DNA of 64,000 bases from Actinostola sp. cb2023 (lineage: Eukaryota; Cnidaria; Anthozoa; Actiniaria; Actinostolidae), in assembly GCA_033675265.1 (NCBI GenBank), contig JAUJYZ010001512.1, positions 248,001 through 312,000 on the forward strand. Reading direction: 5' to 3'. A program made the position numbers and the translations under genes. Below, piece by piece: positions 36,997 through 51,800 of this stretch. Position 1 is the first letter of the stretch; every line of letters begins with the position of its first letter. Under the pieces are notes generated by a model. That model ran no database searches, was not told the origin of the DNA, and worked only from the letters and a program-made list of their open reading frames with translations.

Positions 36997-37555
36997 CTGC
37001 TCTGTTGATGATGCTGATGACGGTGAAGATGATGCTGATGACGGTGAAGATGATGCCGATGACGGTGAAGATGATGCTGATGACGGTGAAGATGATGCTG
37101 ATGACGGTGAAGATGATGCTGATGACGGCGAAGATGACACTGATGACGGCGAAGATGATGCTGATGACGGCGAAGATGATGCTGATGACGGTGAAGATGA
37201 TGCTGATGACGGCGAAGATGACACTGATGACGGCGAAGATGATGCTGATGACGGCGAAGATGATGCTGATGACGGTGAAGATGATGCTGATGACGGTGAA
37301 GATGATGCTGATGACGGTGAAGATGATGCTGATGACGGTGAAGATGATGCTGATGACGGCGAAGATGATGCTGATGACGGCGAAGATGATGCTGATGACG
37401 GCGAAGATGATGCTGATGACGGCGAAGATGATGCTGATGACGGTGAAGATGATGCTGATGACGGTGAAGATGATGCTGATGACGGTGAAGATGATGCTGA
37501 TGACGGTGAAGATGATGCTGATGACGGCGAAGATGATGCTGATGACGGTGCAGAT
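36997..37555. repeat. 21-bp tandem array, about 26 copies
   Basis: Unit GATGATGCTGATGACGGTGA plus A, with GGC for GGT in some copies. Units carrying GGC cluster together. Flanks at 36837-36990 are simpler GATGATG sequence. Frames are open on both strands because of the period; no codon-level evidence for a gene. Confidence 0.95.
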
Positions 37556-37599
37556 GATGATGCTGGTGGTAGTGCTGGTGGTGATGTGTGTAAACAAAC

Positions 37600-40500
37600 T
37601 GTAAAACGAGTGCGTGGTACGCGCGCGTGTCAGCTCTGGATAGCTGGACCAGCAACTTCATCCTCGCTCATAAAGACTATACGTTATTGCACATGTTTCC
37701 GTAAATCGCAACCGCTGAGCATCATTGCATAACGAGCATGCGTATCATGACCAATATCGAGAGCCAATGAGATTGGTCCAAAAACCATTACGTCAGATTC
37801 TCTCTTTCCTCGGTGCTGAGCAGGAAGAACGTGGGCTCTAGGTGCTAGAATAATGCCGGGTCACGTGGAATGTGCATGAGATCGGTTTTCCGATCGATCG
37901 GACACATTTCATTTATTGTAGTAGTATGATGTGTTGTAATCCAACAGACAAAACCCTCCACCGGGGCCATTAAGCCTGAGCGCATACCGGCAGCTATTTT
38001 TCACCAGTCACGGACTTCAATACTGAAATCATCAACGCTTTGTTGCCCACTGAGGAGTGGATAATTGCTGCGCGCCCTTAAACAACCTCTCCTCGCCGAG
38101 CCAGTCCGTTGGGCCGGTGGGATAACTGATTCCTTTTCCCATAGCAACACAGCTGATCGAGTGCTGACAGCAAGTGGTTTTATGGCGGTATTGAGCGCGT
38201 GTCAAACATTCATGAAACACTCGAGTGAAAGCACCAGTGCGTTTAAGAGATCTAGAAAGCAGACGCCGTAAGACAATCATCCCCCAGTAATGATGAATGA
38301 ATCATATTATAAATAATAGTAAGATAACACTAAAATACGCCATCAATGAAGCTTGATAGATATAACAAGGGGGGTAGACACAAGTCTTGAGATAAGACAT
38401 GCTTGTCCATATATCTCCAGCCTAGCTGTCCGTAGCACGTCCACTCTCGTTTAGACTATTGCTCACTGACCTCGAGCAAGCACTGTCGCCGGTGCGTCAC
38501 CACCGTTTCTTTTCACACTTTATCACATGCCTTATTGATGAATTCGAATAAATACGGAAAGTATAGACACTTAGCATGGACAAACATGCAGGTAGAGATG
38601 ACGAGTACGGTTTGGTACAAAACATCGAAAAGAAAGAGCCAGCTGCATGTTTAGACACCATTTCAAGGCGCGCTGATGACTTGACGAGATGTGTATTCTG
38701 CGTTCGCTAAAAATGTACGAACGCCAAGCACTTGAAATATTCACTATAACAGCCAATAATCGGCTAACGCAAGCGTGACTACACAGAAAGTAAAGATCTT
38801 CTTTGTATGCACGCTGTAGACACTGTGTCGCCGCTATTCATTATTGTTGCTACTCGAAAGAGAACTGAACGTAATAGCTATATGTCTGAACCGAACCACA
38901 ACACGCCCCCTTAGAACAACCCATTGCTTTTTTCTCGCCAGAGTTCTGTGTATAGTCCTTTCGTTTAGATGATTTGATCGGGTTTATTACCTACTTTGCT
39001 AAGGAACTACCTTAGAGATCAGAATCGTTACTCACACACAGGAAGATATTGTAGAACTTGATGCTTTACACCACGAAATCGAGCAGTATCCGGTGGGAAA
39101 CAACACGAAAGTTTAACATAGTTTAATTGAAAAGTTTCACCTTGTATTTGCAAAGTAAACTTAGTAGTTTATTGTACTTTATGATAATTGAATTGTATAT
39201 TTCTATTTCAGTTATCGAGTGCTGTTTCGATGTATCCCGACATTATTGTATCAAGTGCTCTGAGAAGCGTAACCTGTCTAACCTCGTCTGCGTGTTATCG
39301 CAACAATCTCGATGGTTTCAGTTCTAGCGACACATTGACTAAATGAATGATTCAGCATGTTACCCGGTCGATACAGCGTCAAACGTGATCTTTATAGACT
39401 GATATATTCCAATATGGTGGAGTCACAGAGGAAGGATGTGTATACATACGATGCATGGATACTAAGAATACGCAAGTGGCTTTTGGGTTATCATGAGCGC
39501 ATGTTGCCACGCCCATCTGCGTATCAAACTGCTTGTAGGCTGTCATCATTAGAACAATTACTCAGTAAGTTTTCCTTTTGATAAGATTCAATCAGAACTC
39601 GTGACTTATCATCATAGAAATCCCAACACTTGAAGAAGATAGTTGGAGCCAACCAAACTATATAGTTGAGTTCAAACAATGAATGATGTAAGATGCAGGT
39701 TTTTAGCCTCGCCTCAATTGCGCGAAGCATCTTTACTAAACTCATCCAGATTATTGTTAAGCCAATTCGAGGGATTTTGTAAAACTCTTGGATTGTTGAA
39801 AGTTGCTTTATACATAGCGGTTGGGACTGCGTGGGACTGACTATACATGGCTTAAGATTAGTAATCATTTTACCGGCTGATAAATACCACTGACTATCTA
39901 TAAAGACATCTATAAATACCGTGTTACCGTCTTAGTAAAACCAAAACACCGTAACAAAACCACTAAGAAAGGACTTGATCAAAATAGCCCACAGCCAAAT
40001 GGACAAAATGGCCGGATATAATGGCTTCTAGTCTTACCGATCAAAATAGCAGTTTATATCATGTTTTTGCAGCTTTAAACGACTAGTGTTATTTCCCGTC
40101 GCTGATGTTTTTGTATTTTTGTTTCGAAGTCTAGTTTACGTACTTTGACTGACTGAGTGACGTTCATAATGGTGTCAGACGAAACTGACTTTGCTTCGTG
40201 TGATTGACAGTTGCAGTATAGTTCTCTACTTGAAATAACGTTTGTGATCAATGACATAAATATGTTACTGCCATGACCCAGCGTTTGTACGCAATGACGT
40301 TATCCCACCATCACGTGTCCGCCATCTTGGCGCCGTTGTCTGACGATGGCACTTTCGGCACGCGTTAACTAACAATACTGTTTAGATCTGTCGCAGTAAG
40401 CATTGGCTAAAGTACTTTGAGAAACTGGAAGGTGCTTCACAGTGGATAAGACTCTAAATATGATTAATTGTACATTAATGTTGGTCACCAAGTAGACGAC

Positions 40501-41463
40501 AGAATAGTTTCGGGCAATTAAAGGTTTTTCGGTGTGGCGTTGGACCGGTTATCTTTTGATAAATTGCTCAGTCTGGCAAGCTTGTCTCTTTAATGAACTG
40601 TGTGTCTTTACTACTTATGTACCGAGGTGACAATACTTTATCACAAATTAATAATATGGCCTTTATTCAGCTACAAAGGTCATTGGTGTAGCTCCAAACA
40701 AGCGTCATAATTTCTTTCAAGTTTTCTGTGATCGAGGCTCTGAAGTAAATAACATTCACTCAACCACAACACTGATATTCATAGCTTCAGATCATAAAGT
40801 TATTGATCCATGATAACTTTTCTCATCCTTGGGCATTCTTTAACCCCTAGGCCTTTCAAGCCTACCCCTTGTTAACTTTTCCCAGCAGCTACAAAAGTAC
40901 TTGCTTTTTGAGGGACTAGCTGTTTCACAGAACAGTTCAGCTTTTACCCCTGGCTAGCCCTCTCACCCCAATCCCTTGTCAACTGGAGGTGCATACAGCA
41001 ACATGGCTACTGGCTTTTAGATGGACAACCAATAACATTCGGTGATAAGTGTAACAACAAGTATAACAACAACAACAACCACAACAAGAAGCACAACAAC
41101 AACAACAACTAAGCACTATGAGTTAAGCTTATAAATCCAGACATGAGTTCTTAAGAGTTCTTTTAAAGCATTTATTTTGATACTGTTCAGGGAATACAAG
41201 CCATTCTTCACTTATACTCGTAGAAAGACTATGTACATTAAAAGTGTACAATACACCATTCTAATTATATAGCTTGACGTCCATGTTACCATTCTCACTA
41301 TAATGCCAGAAATATAATATATAAACACATGTTAACTTACATGCAAAGAATGATTTCACTATAATATTTTGTTAATTCTATAAATGTACTTGAAACATTT
41401 AAGTATGAAATGCTATTACATCTTTTTACCAAATATTTGCATTTTATACTAGGTTTAGTTAGA

Positions 41464-41503
<40 letters not shown>

Positions 41504-42240
41504 TGTTCTGTGGAATACTAAATTTATGACGCCTAAAACAGTGGTAGGTTTATCCTAGAATCCCATAAAATACATCTTGGTTACATCCTAATTAAACCCC
41601 TATATTTGACTCTATTATATGGGACAGATGAGAGACATAGCAGCCATGATCATCCCCAGGGGTGTGGCTTTACTTATTGGAGATGATCACCAAGCCTGAC
41701 TTGCATCCTACCCCTCCTCCAACTCCACCCAGAAGAAATCAGGCCCTTAAAAGAATAGGTGGTGTTATCTGTTGGCATTGGATACAACTTATCACAACAC
41801 CTACAAATAGATAACACAATCCATCCTCTGAATAGTTGCCTTCACAGTTGATTTCAGTCTTGTCACACATTCTTGACGCAGAGATTGGGTTCCGTAACAA
41901 GACTAAAACCAGCTGCAGAGACTATCCTTTGAATGGCCAAAAGAAATAGGATGACTTCATCTAGACTATGTCTTTGATAGCAAATGGTTATACAAGCACT
42001 GAAGACAACCAGAAGCAAGCAAATGACAGGTTTTTAACCCAAAACTCAAGTATGAGAGAGTGCATCATTATACCTCGCTGTAATAACTAACAGGAAGTCT
42101 TTCAACCATACTTAACTTTTGAGTTTGTTATAAAGTTCAATATTTTAGCCAAGACATTTATCAGTATGTTCAATACATACCAAATGACTGGATACACAAC
42201 ACCTCACATAGATCTGCACTTGGTACAAATCACATTGACT
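37600..42240. other. Gene-free stretch
   Basis: No exon recognised. Contains a YY1-like CAAGATGGCGG with CACGTG near 40305-40340, an AAC microsatellite at about 41050-41110, and an AAT run at 41463-41503. Isolated short frames (for example 39357-39581) show no domain. Confidence 0.4.
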
Positions 42241-42295
42241 ACCACCTGGTATTACAAACTCCATAAACTAAGACTTGAGAGGCTGAGGTGTCTGT

Positions 42296-42596
42296 GGTAA
42301 GAGTGAGAGGAGGGGAGGGGTGAGGGAAGAGGGAGGTAAGGGGCCAAGATACCTGTGGTAAGAGTGAGAGGAGAGGAGGGGTGAGGGAAGAGGGAGGTAA
42401 GGGGCCAAGATACCTGTGGTAAGAGTGAGGAGGAGGAGGGGAGGGAGGAAGGGAGAGAGGAGGGGAGGAGGAGGGGAGGGAGGAGGGGAGGGGGAGGGGG
42501 GGAGGGGGGAGGGAGGGGAGGGGAGGGGGGAGGGAGGAGGGGAGGGAGGAGGGGAGGGGGAGGGGAGGGAGGGAGGGGAGGGAGGAAGGAGGGGTA
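42296..42596. repeat. Homopurine GGGAGGA-rich tract
   Basis: Two copies of a 61-base unit (GTGGTAAGAGTGAGAGGAG ... CCAAGATACCT) lead into about 170 bases of almost pure G/A with GGGAGGAGGGG units. It lies about 270 bases downstream of the ASB-type gene's stop codon. Such tracts can adopt triplex or quadruplex structures. Confidence 0.85.
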
Positions 42597-42864
42597 GTGG
42601 GATTAACCCAGTCTTTGGAAACATTAAAAGAATCTGAAATAAAATTGACGATAGGATAAAACACAAATTATATACCCTTCTAATACCTAAAAATCTATCC
42701 ATCTTGCACTGACAGATACAGAGTACCTTTTCCTTGTGCCCATCATTCAGAATGTCTGCTAATAAATAATACTTTGTGGACTCTCTGATCCTATGATTTA
42801 ACTTCTGTGATTGAGGAGAAATGCCATCAAAAATAGTATACTTCATTCATATTACAAATTGCTG

Positions 42865-45800
42865 CTATAGCACTTTCACGTCCTGCTCAAACAACACCAG
42901 TCTTAATAAGTGAGTGGGGAGAGGCAGTTTTAATGCACTTTTTGTCTTGTCTGGTATCAATAAAGTTCTAATTCTTGCTGAGCACTGGAGTTGTAGTGAT
43001 CGTGGATGTTTTTGGACATTCTCAAGCCATTCCCGCAACCGAATGTCTCTTGTAATAAACCTCTCTGGTGTGAGTCCAAGACAATTTTTGATCCATAAGT
43101 TGGCATTAGCCTGGACAAGTCTTTTGATGCAGTAGAAGTGATGGTGCCATGCTGCTAAGTGCAACGGTGTGTCATTATATGAAGTCCCTTGAGTTACACA
43201 GATTGTTTTGGCATTTACATCAGCACCATATCTGAAAACAATATGCCAACATGCATTACTATAATAGACTGGAAATATAATCTGTACACTAGACCAAACA
43301 TTGCCCAGATCTTTATTGAAAATGCGTTGCGTTTCTAAATGTGTATAAGAACATTATAATATTATCTATTATTATTAAGGATCATTTAAACTTTAGGTAC
43401 ATGTATGTTTGATGAAGATCTATGAATTCAATAAATTTAACATTCTCCTCAATTGAACTGAACCTCTTTACACCCATTAATACATCTACAAACGAAAGAT
43501 ACAAACATATAAAGAAACATACAAGAAAGGTAGTATTTATCAACATACTAAGCATATATATACTGCTAGTTCAATAAAGGTTGGTAGTGAAAAGATCTCA
43601 AGTGTGCAACAAGACCAAAAGGGAGCATGGGTAATTCTTGTTTGTTTGTTTTGTACATGGCCAGGGACAATCAACACCACCCCCTCCCCCCTGTGATTCC
43701 ATTTGGTCTTGTTGTGTACATAAAGAAGGTTTATATATTTATGCCAGTGACCATCAACACCACCCCCTCCCCCCTGTGATTCCATTTGGTCTTGTTGTGT
43801 ACATAAATTATGCCAGTGACCATCAACACCACCCCCTCCCCCCCTGTGATTCCATTTGGTCTTGTTGTGTACAAAAAGGTTTATATATTTATGCCAGTGA
43901 CCATCACCACCACCCCCTCCCCTGATGTGATTCCATTTGGTCTTGTTGTGTACATAAAGAAGGTTTATATATTTATGCCAGTGACCATCAACACCACCCC
44001 CTCCCCCCCTGTGAGTCCATTTGGTCTTGTTGTGTACAAAAAGGTTTATATATTTATGCCAGTGACCATCAACACCACCCCCTCCCCTGATGTGATTCCA
44101 TTTGGTCTTGTTGTGTACATAAAGAAGGTTTATATATTTATGCCAGTGACCATCAACACCACCCCCTCCCCCCCTGTGAGTCCATTTGGTCTTGTTGTGT
44201 ACAAAAACAAGGTTTATATATTTATGCCAGTGACCATCAACACCACCCCCTCCCCCCATGTGATTCCATTTGGTCTTGTTGTGTACATAAAGAAGGTTTA
44301 TATATTTATGCCAGTGACCATCAACACCACCCCCTCCCCCCCTGTGAGTCCATTTGGTCTTGTTGTGTACATAAAGAAGGTTTATATATTTATGCCCAGT
44401 GACCATCAACACCACCCCCTCCCCCCTGTGATTCCATTTGGTCTTGTTGTGTACATAAATTATGCCAGTGACCATCAACACCACCCCCTCCCCCCCTGTG
44501 ATTCCATTTGGTCTTGTTGTGTACAAAAAGGTTTATATATTTATGCCAGTGACCATCACCACCACCCCCTCCCCTGATGTGATTCCATTTGGTCTTGTTG
44601 TGTACATAAAGAAGGTTTATATATTTATGCCAGTGACCATCAACACCACCCCCTCCCCCCCTGTGAGTCCATTTGGTCTTGTTGTGTACAAAAACAAGGT
44701 TTATATATTTATGCCAGTGACCATCAACACCACCCCCTCCCCCCATGTGATTCCATTTGGTCTTGTTGTGTACATAAAGAAGGTTTATATATTTATGCCA
44801 GTGACCATCAACACCACCCCCTCCCCCCCTGTGAGTCCATTTGGTCTTGTTGTGTACATAAAGAAGGTTTATATATTTATGCCAGTGACCATCAACACCA
44901 CCCCCTCCCCCCCTGTGAGTCCATTTGGTCTTGTTGTGTACAAAAAGGTTTATATATTTATGCCAGTGACCATCAACACCACCCCCCCCCCCCCCCCCTG
45001 TGAGTCCATTTGGTCTTGTTGTGTACATAAAGGTTTATATATTTATGCCAGTGACCATCAACACCACCCCCTCCCCCCATGTGATTCCATTTGGTCTTGT
45101 TGTGTACATAAAGAAGGTTTATATATTTATGCCAGTGACCATCAACACCACCCCCTCCCCCCCTGTGAGTCCATTTGGTCTTGTTGTGTGCATAAAGGTT
45201 TATATATTTATGCCAGTGACCATCAACACCACCCCCTCCCCCCATGTGATTCCATTTGGTCTTGTTGTGTACATAAAGAAGGTTTATATATTTATGCCAG
45301 TGACCATCAACCACCACCCCCTCCCCCCCCTGTGAGTCCATTTGGTCTTGTTGTGTACATAAATGTTTATATATTTATGCCAGTGACCATCAACACCACC
45401 CCCTCCCCCCTGTGATTCCATTTAATTATAATCCATGACATAAAGATATACACAAACTAGTGAAATACTGTAAATGTAACCTGAGTTTCAGGCCCAAAGG
45501 GGGATAGGAGGGGGAGAGGAGGACTGGGGCGGGCGTAAGGGGAAAAGGTGGGCCTGACACCAATCCTACACAGAAGTTGTGTTGTTCGCCCGTATTTTGG
45601 GCAAAATGCTGATTGTACGAAGAACAATGAAATGTAATAACCGGAAGTCAACATTGCAAATCTGATCTGTTCAGTCTGTCGATGCAGCGATCTTGAATTT
45701 TCAAATTAGCTTGAAGTTTTTATATATTTTATTTCTCTCGTTGAAGAAGAGTCATAATGTTTCTAAAGTCGAATACTTTAGAAGTACTACTGATTCACAA

Positions 45801-48800
45801 TCTCATGTTCGCGTCCCCTGATAGAATTTATACGCGACCGTTGGGAAACGAGACTGACATGTACACTTTAAAGAATTCTAAAGAATGCGGTTCCTTACAG
45901 TTTACGGGATCTCAAATATACAGCAGATTCAGGTTGAACGTTTAATAACGGCGACGTTTGTCGCGATCGTTGTGACAGTTTGAATGTTTAATACGTTGCT
46001 TGTCAAGTGAAATGCCAGACGTTAGAAAACACCGTTGAACTTAAGCCAAAATTATTACACAAAATGTGTTCGAAAAACATTCACTGAAAGGTTGTTTTGC
46101 ATAAAATCTATTCAAAGCTAATTAGCCGAAAGCATTAAGTATCTCTTGAGAAAAACTATTAACACAATAATGTCAATGATAACGACTCTCAAATTGGACG
46201 ACAAGATCTTTCCAGGACGATACGATCTTCCTTTTCTATTTTAGTCTCCACATTTGAAACAAATAACTTTTCGCCTTCAATTCAACGTTTTTTTTTCTGA
46301 GACAAACATCGTCCCCACCACCTAGAAACGTCTGGCATTTTCACTTGACAACGTAACATTCAAACTGTCACCGCAACGACCGCGACAAATGCTCAACCTG
46401 AATCTGCTGTAAGGTAAAGTGAATGTGGCATTATTCTCTATTTCAAGTAGTTTTGTTTCGATCAAAATTGAATCTTTCAAATCCAGTACAGTGTAGGGAT
46501 ACGTGATCAAGCTGTACATATCTTGTATTCGTCAAGTTTTGACAGTTGTGACACGTCAATTTTCAAACCGGAAGAAATTGTGATTGGCTAATATTGTGGG
46601 GGAACTTCACGAAGGTCATAAGGGGCGGAACAGGTTCTGTATAGCATTGGTGTCAGGCTCTCATTTTCCCTTTCCCCCTTCCCTTTCCTTTCCCCTCCTC
46701 CTCTCCCTCCCCTTTGAGCCTGAAACTCAGGTTACTGTAAATGTGTAGAGAGTAGACAGAGTTCAACATATATTGTAACATATTTACCTGATCAAAGCTT
46801 CTACACATGGTGTGTGACCATATACAGATGCAGAGTGTAAAGCTGTCCACCCTTCAGAAGTGGCAGAGTTTACATCAGCACCTTGTCTTAATAACGCTTC
46901 TAGACAGGCTAAGTGACCATACTCAGCGGCATGATGCAGTGGTACTTGTAGAACCTTGGAGTACACAAATATATCAGTATAACATTTGTATTGTCACAAG
47001 ACTGGAGGCCTTCTAGCATATGCTATATGTACTACTGTGTAACTGGTGACCAATGACCAGTAGTAGTAACTTTATGGCTAATAATTTTTATTATCAACAA
47101 GATGTATTATGACTGTTACTTTACTACCTGTAAGTTACATGTATGTATAGCCTGGTTGGCACAGATGTTATCAAGTCATAGAGTTGGTGGTAATGAGAAC
47201 TGACAAGACCTGGCTGGCCTTTTTATTGCAAGACAAGACTACCTACATGAGCAGTATATAAAACCTTGAAACCAGATGGTGGATTTTGATTTTCAAAGAC
47301 AAACCTTGGGATAAAACTATACATTGAGTAGTATTACTCCACCACATGTAAACCTATACCACTGAGATCACAGTATATAAAGTTTTGTATGATCTTTGTG
47401 TCTCCTTTTGTCAAAACTGCACCTTTGTGATAGCCTATAACTGGTAATCTACAACACAATCTGAAAATAGTAATCTCCCTTTTGTCTGGCAAACTATATG
47501 TGTGCAAGAAATTAATACCACACATAATTTAACAACTGACCATAGAATCTATGAAACTATAAACCTACAAAAACCCCAAACTAATCCTGATTGAACTGCA
47601 CTAGTTTGCAGACGGATTTGTTGACCAAAGTCTTTGCACAAGAACTATTTGAGAATACGCAAGATGGTGGTGATTATACATGCTAGTGGGTGGTAAGAAG
47701 GTCAAAAGGCCAATAAACACAGAATATAGAAATCCTGTCTTTCTTCTTCTTTTCTTAATGGGAGGTAAATGAGAACCATACAGCTTCACATGGATGGTTC
47801 AGAACTTCACTATCAAGTAATAAGATTTAGCCAGACATTCTAAGAAATCTAAAGGTTACTGGGCTATATACTGGTTAGATTAGAAAGTGTACCATACAGC
47901 TTCATATGGATGGTTCAGAACTTCACTATCAAGTAATAAGATTGTTTAGCCAGACATTCTAAGAAATCTAAAGGTTACTGGGCTATATACTGGTTAGATT
48001 AGAAAGTGTTCCAATAGGCCCTTTGCAGGATTACAATCACGTGGTTGTACTGACTGGCAAAAAAATCTGACTTTATTTATTTGAAGAATCTTACATGATA
48101 TCAGTAGTGACAGTAAAGAAATATGTTTGAAATGCTATTTTTGAACCTCCAGTTGATTGTCGACCTTTCTCAATCAATGTCTCAAAGTTTGTTTGCCAGT
48201 CAGCAGAGCCGTTCCCATGGGATCTTCGGCTCAGTTCATTCGTTATTCAAGCGATATATTGGCATGTGACTGTAAACTGCAAAGGGCCTATTGACAATGT
48301 GTATGATATGGTTCAACGTTTTTCACTGGTTTAATTCTTAGGATGTTATTTTACTCTCATAACCCACTTTCTATCAGCTAAATCCTTTTAAACGAACCTA
48401 AACACATAACTTACCCACCATAAAACCCCAAACCTAACTTAAAGCAATCTCCAGAGACATTTTAACCAATGGGAAAAAATAAACCACAGTACTAGTCGTC
48501 ACTCCATATATAGTCATATTATAATAATAAGTCAGACAAAATTCTAAGAGGTACTACAACAACCAAATGTTCATATACCAAATGTTAGACAATGTCAATC
48601 TTGATTCAGACATGCACTAAATGATCTAGTCTGGTGTATAGAGATCTGCTTACAAGTAGACTGACGACAACTCAATTTCTAAGTGCACATTTATCACAAG
48701 GGTACTATAAAATGATGGTCAGTATATCCAAATATACAGTAGCCCAATATACTAAGCTGTAAATCAAGGAATACTTATATTCTATAAACCACAAGCACAT

Positions 48801-51800
48801 GAAATATTTTCTGTGACTTTTTCACACCATATTTCTCAAGTTCTTTGAGAGAATCATGAAATATTAAAGAAAGGTGAAATCTATGTTATGCAGTTCCCTT
48901 AAACAAGTGATGGATAGCAGTATGAATGAGTTCATATCTCTGATATACCCATTTCCTTCTATCACTAGGATCCATTAAACCTGTACTTACCTTTCCTTAT
49001 GGATGTTATTACTGTGTCTAGGTTATTTCCTGCTGGTAACTTTTCCTGTCTCTAAAATTGCTTGTCATAATGGGGTTTCGGAATACACTAAAACTATTTG
49101 AAGACCAGTTTTACAATAGTATATGCCCCGAGCCTAAAAGCCATATTATTCATCAACAAAGCTTTGCTTTAATTATTAATTCCTTTCAGACAAAACAACA
49201 TATTTATATCTTTGCGACATGTGCAAAGTAGGTAATATAAGATAAATTGTAGGGCTATGTCTGATGGACTAACTAATATATTACTATAAGTGCTCATTCA
49301 TTTCAACACCAGATACCAAAGCAACTAAGATTTTCATCTCTTTCATATCCCAAAAATATCAAATTCAGAACAACAAGAGAACACCAAATCCTTCAAATCA
49401 CTTACAAGTGTATACTGAATATTGAGAATATGAAACTATTACTACATCTAACCATGTATTGCATGTGATATATTAATGGTAGGTGGCTTTTAGAGAGATT
49501 TCCACACCAATTAACCACTTCAACAGTTTCAATAGTTTGTTATTTTGTTGAGGTCTTCAGTAAATGAGCCTTTTATTTTCTTAATCCTCATTAAATATGA
49601 CACACTTAAACTAGGGTTATAAAACCTTGTGAAGAATTCACACACAAAAATGTCATCAGTGAAGCAACCGATAATATCTGCTTACAACTGTCTCTACGTG
49701 GAAGCCGAAATTGCATTGAGTGCACTTTCCGGTGTAGAACACCTGAGAGCAATGGAAACACTTCCTTGCATGCAGTGAACCAGAGAACACCTTATTAATG
49801 CTGGCTGAATAATTGAAACAATCTGCCACCTACATTGTACATGTTTCAATTTAAGAACAAGAACACCGCTATGTGATACAGGTTCAATTTGAACACAAGA
49901 ATAGGGAATGTTTTGAGCAACTTCTAACTCCTCCAACTAATGAAACTTTTGAAGTTTTTGGTAATCTTATGGGTTGCACAGCAGGGTGCTTATGAATTTA
50001 ATAACTAATTCAAACTCTCTTCAAAAAAGTCCATGAAAAATTTGTATGCAAAAAATAACTAAGAGTTACAGATATTTCCATGGAAAAAAACAATAGATTC
50101 TATATTATACATTAGATATTATTATAACTTTCAGTTCAAATTATTACACTGCAGATCACTTCCATGTTATAGAAGATACTTTGAGGTGGAAATGAGATGG
50201 AAACTTAGTTTTCTTTCTTAGAAAAGACTACAAAGCATGTGAATGTATCTTTCTGTTTCATATCCAAAATTATTAATTAAAAATAACACAATACATTCTA
50301 CTGAACAGCGCTGAATTGTGTTATAGTCAGTGTACTGAAACAAAGGTATAACTCTTCAAATACTAACTTTAGTACTGAATTAAATTCATCTAAATTTTAT
50401 TGAAAGGTTGTATCTGAATGTGATATGGGAATAATGTTGCTATTTTCATTTTCTTACTAGGATATTTGGCAGAAAAACATACTCTGTGGGAAAAACACCT
50501 AAGTATGAACACCTTAAGTCTAATGGATGTGTTGATAGACAAAATAATAATAAATAGAACACAGAAATAACATAATACAATACACCACATTAATATTGCA
50601 TTTAATTAGTAATATTACAGTTGTCTGGTAAAAATCTAAACAGGAAGGTTATACCAGTGAAGTTTGGTTATTCCCAAGTAAATTAAAACCATATGCTACA
50701 AATGTAAAATATTATCCATTGTTGCAGCTTTTGAGATATTTGGAATGCTAGCTTATCAAGTAGGGAACGGTAGAGGAAACTAACACATATGGAGTTGTAT
50801 TTCACAAAGTCAAATGAATTCTAGAATTACCCAGTTTCATTCGATGGGTGTTTTTTTCAAAAATACATTTTATTTTGTTCTATTCAGGATGAATAAAGAA
50901 CTGAATGATAATAGACCAGCAGTTGTTTAAACATCTTATTCAATTCAAAATGGTTTCTTGTTCACGAAAATGAAAATGATGAAATAATTTTGTATTGTCT
51001 GATTTTTTTAAAGGTTTATACAGTCTTGAAAAATTCAAATGCTAAAGACGAAAGATGTTTTAAAATTCAAATACAACCTAGAAAGAACTATATCATTGAT
51101 ACATAACTGCTGTGAATGTCAAACATAATGATCAGGGTTATGAATTATGATAATGACTAAAATAGGCATTGCAGAGTCTACCAAGGAAGATTTCATTCAA
51201 TGAGAAGTAGGTGCTGGTAATTTACATCGGCAGAAGCATGCATTAAGTCATCTTTAATAATACTCTCACCACAAGATCTTACTAACTATCAGGGCATAAG
51301 TATTGAACAGTTGGGATAAGCAAAATACATAGGTGACTTCACAGTGTGATAAATTTGTTCAAACAAACTTCATTTTGTATGTACAAAGGCTTAAACAGCA
51401 GGTGACAGTGTGGTGCTCAAAGGACAAAAATATTGGCTCCGGACACACACAAGAATCCTGAATGGCAACAAAATCATTCATGTTATGACTCAGAATTTGA
51501 TGTTAGTCAGTGCAGAAGACACGATGTACTAGAAATTAAACCTCTTTACAAATAATGTCTTGGTTGACAACACAGCTTACGCCAGTTTAGTGATGTACGT
51601 AAGATTAGGAGTAGAATTTTAGAGATTTCTAGTCACTAGCAATCATAGCTACAGACACAAATGGTGTTATTTGAAAAACAAAGTTACAGTTTTTGAAAGT
51701 GCAAGGTTTTCACCAAACAAAACATTGTGTACTAAGGCAGAGATACGAGTTGTTTCTACAGACAGATGGCTACTAAATCATACCATTCTTAATATAATGT

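Noticed and set aside
36795..37661. Four overlapping frames of 110-270 codons
   Set aside because: All derive from the 21-bp array; none has a domain or supported splice sites.
39357..39581. 74-codon plus-strand frame
   Set aside because: No recognisable family, no supporting splice sites, isolated in gene-free DNA.
42268..42846. 192-codon Pro/Ser-rich minus-strand frame
   Set aside because: Mostly the homopurine tract; the start portion has no similarity and lies just past the ASB-type stop codon.
43540..45415. Repetitive frames with GGVDGHWHKYINL-like or Pro-rich units
   Set aside because: Both strands are open because of the 84-base period; the region is intron 2 of the ASB-type gene.
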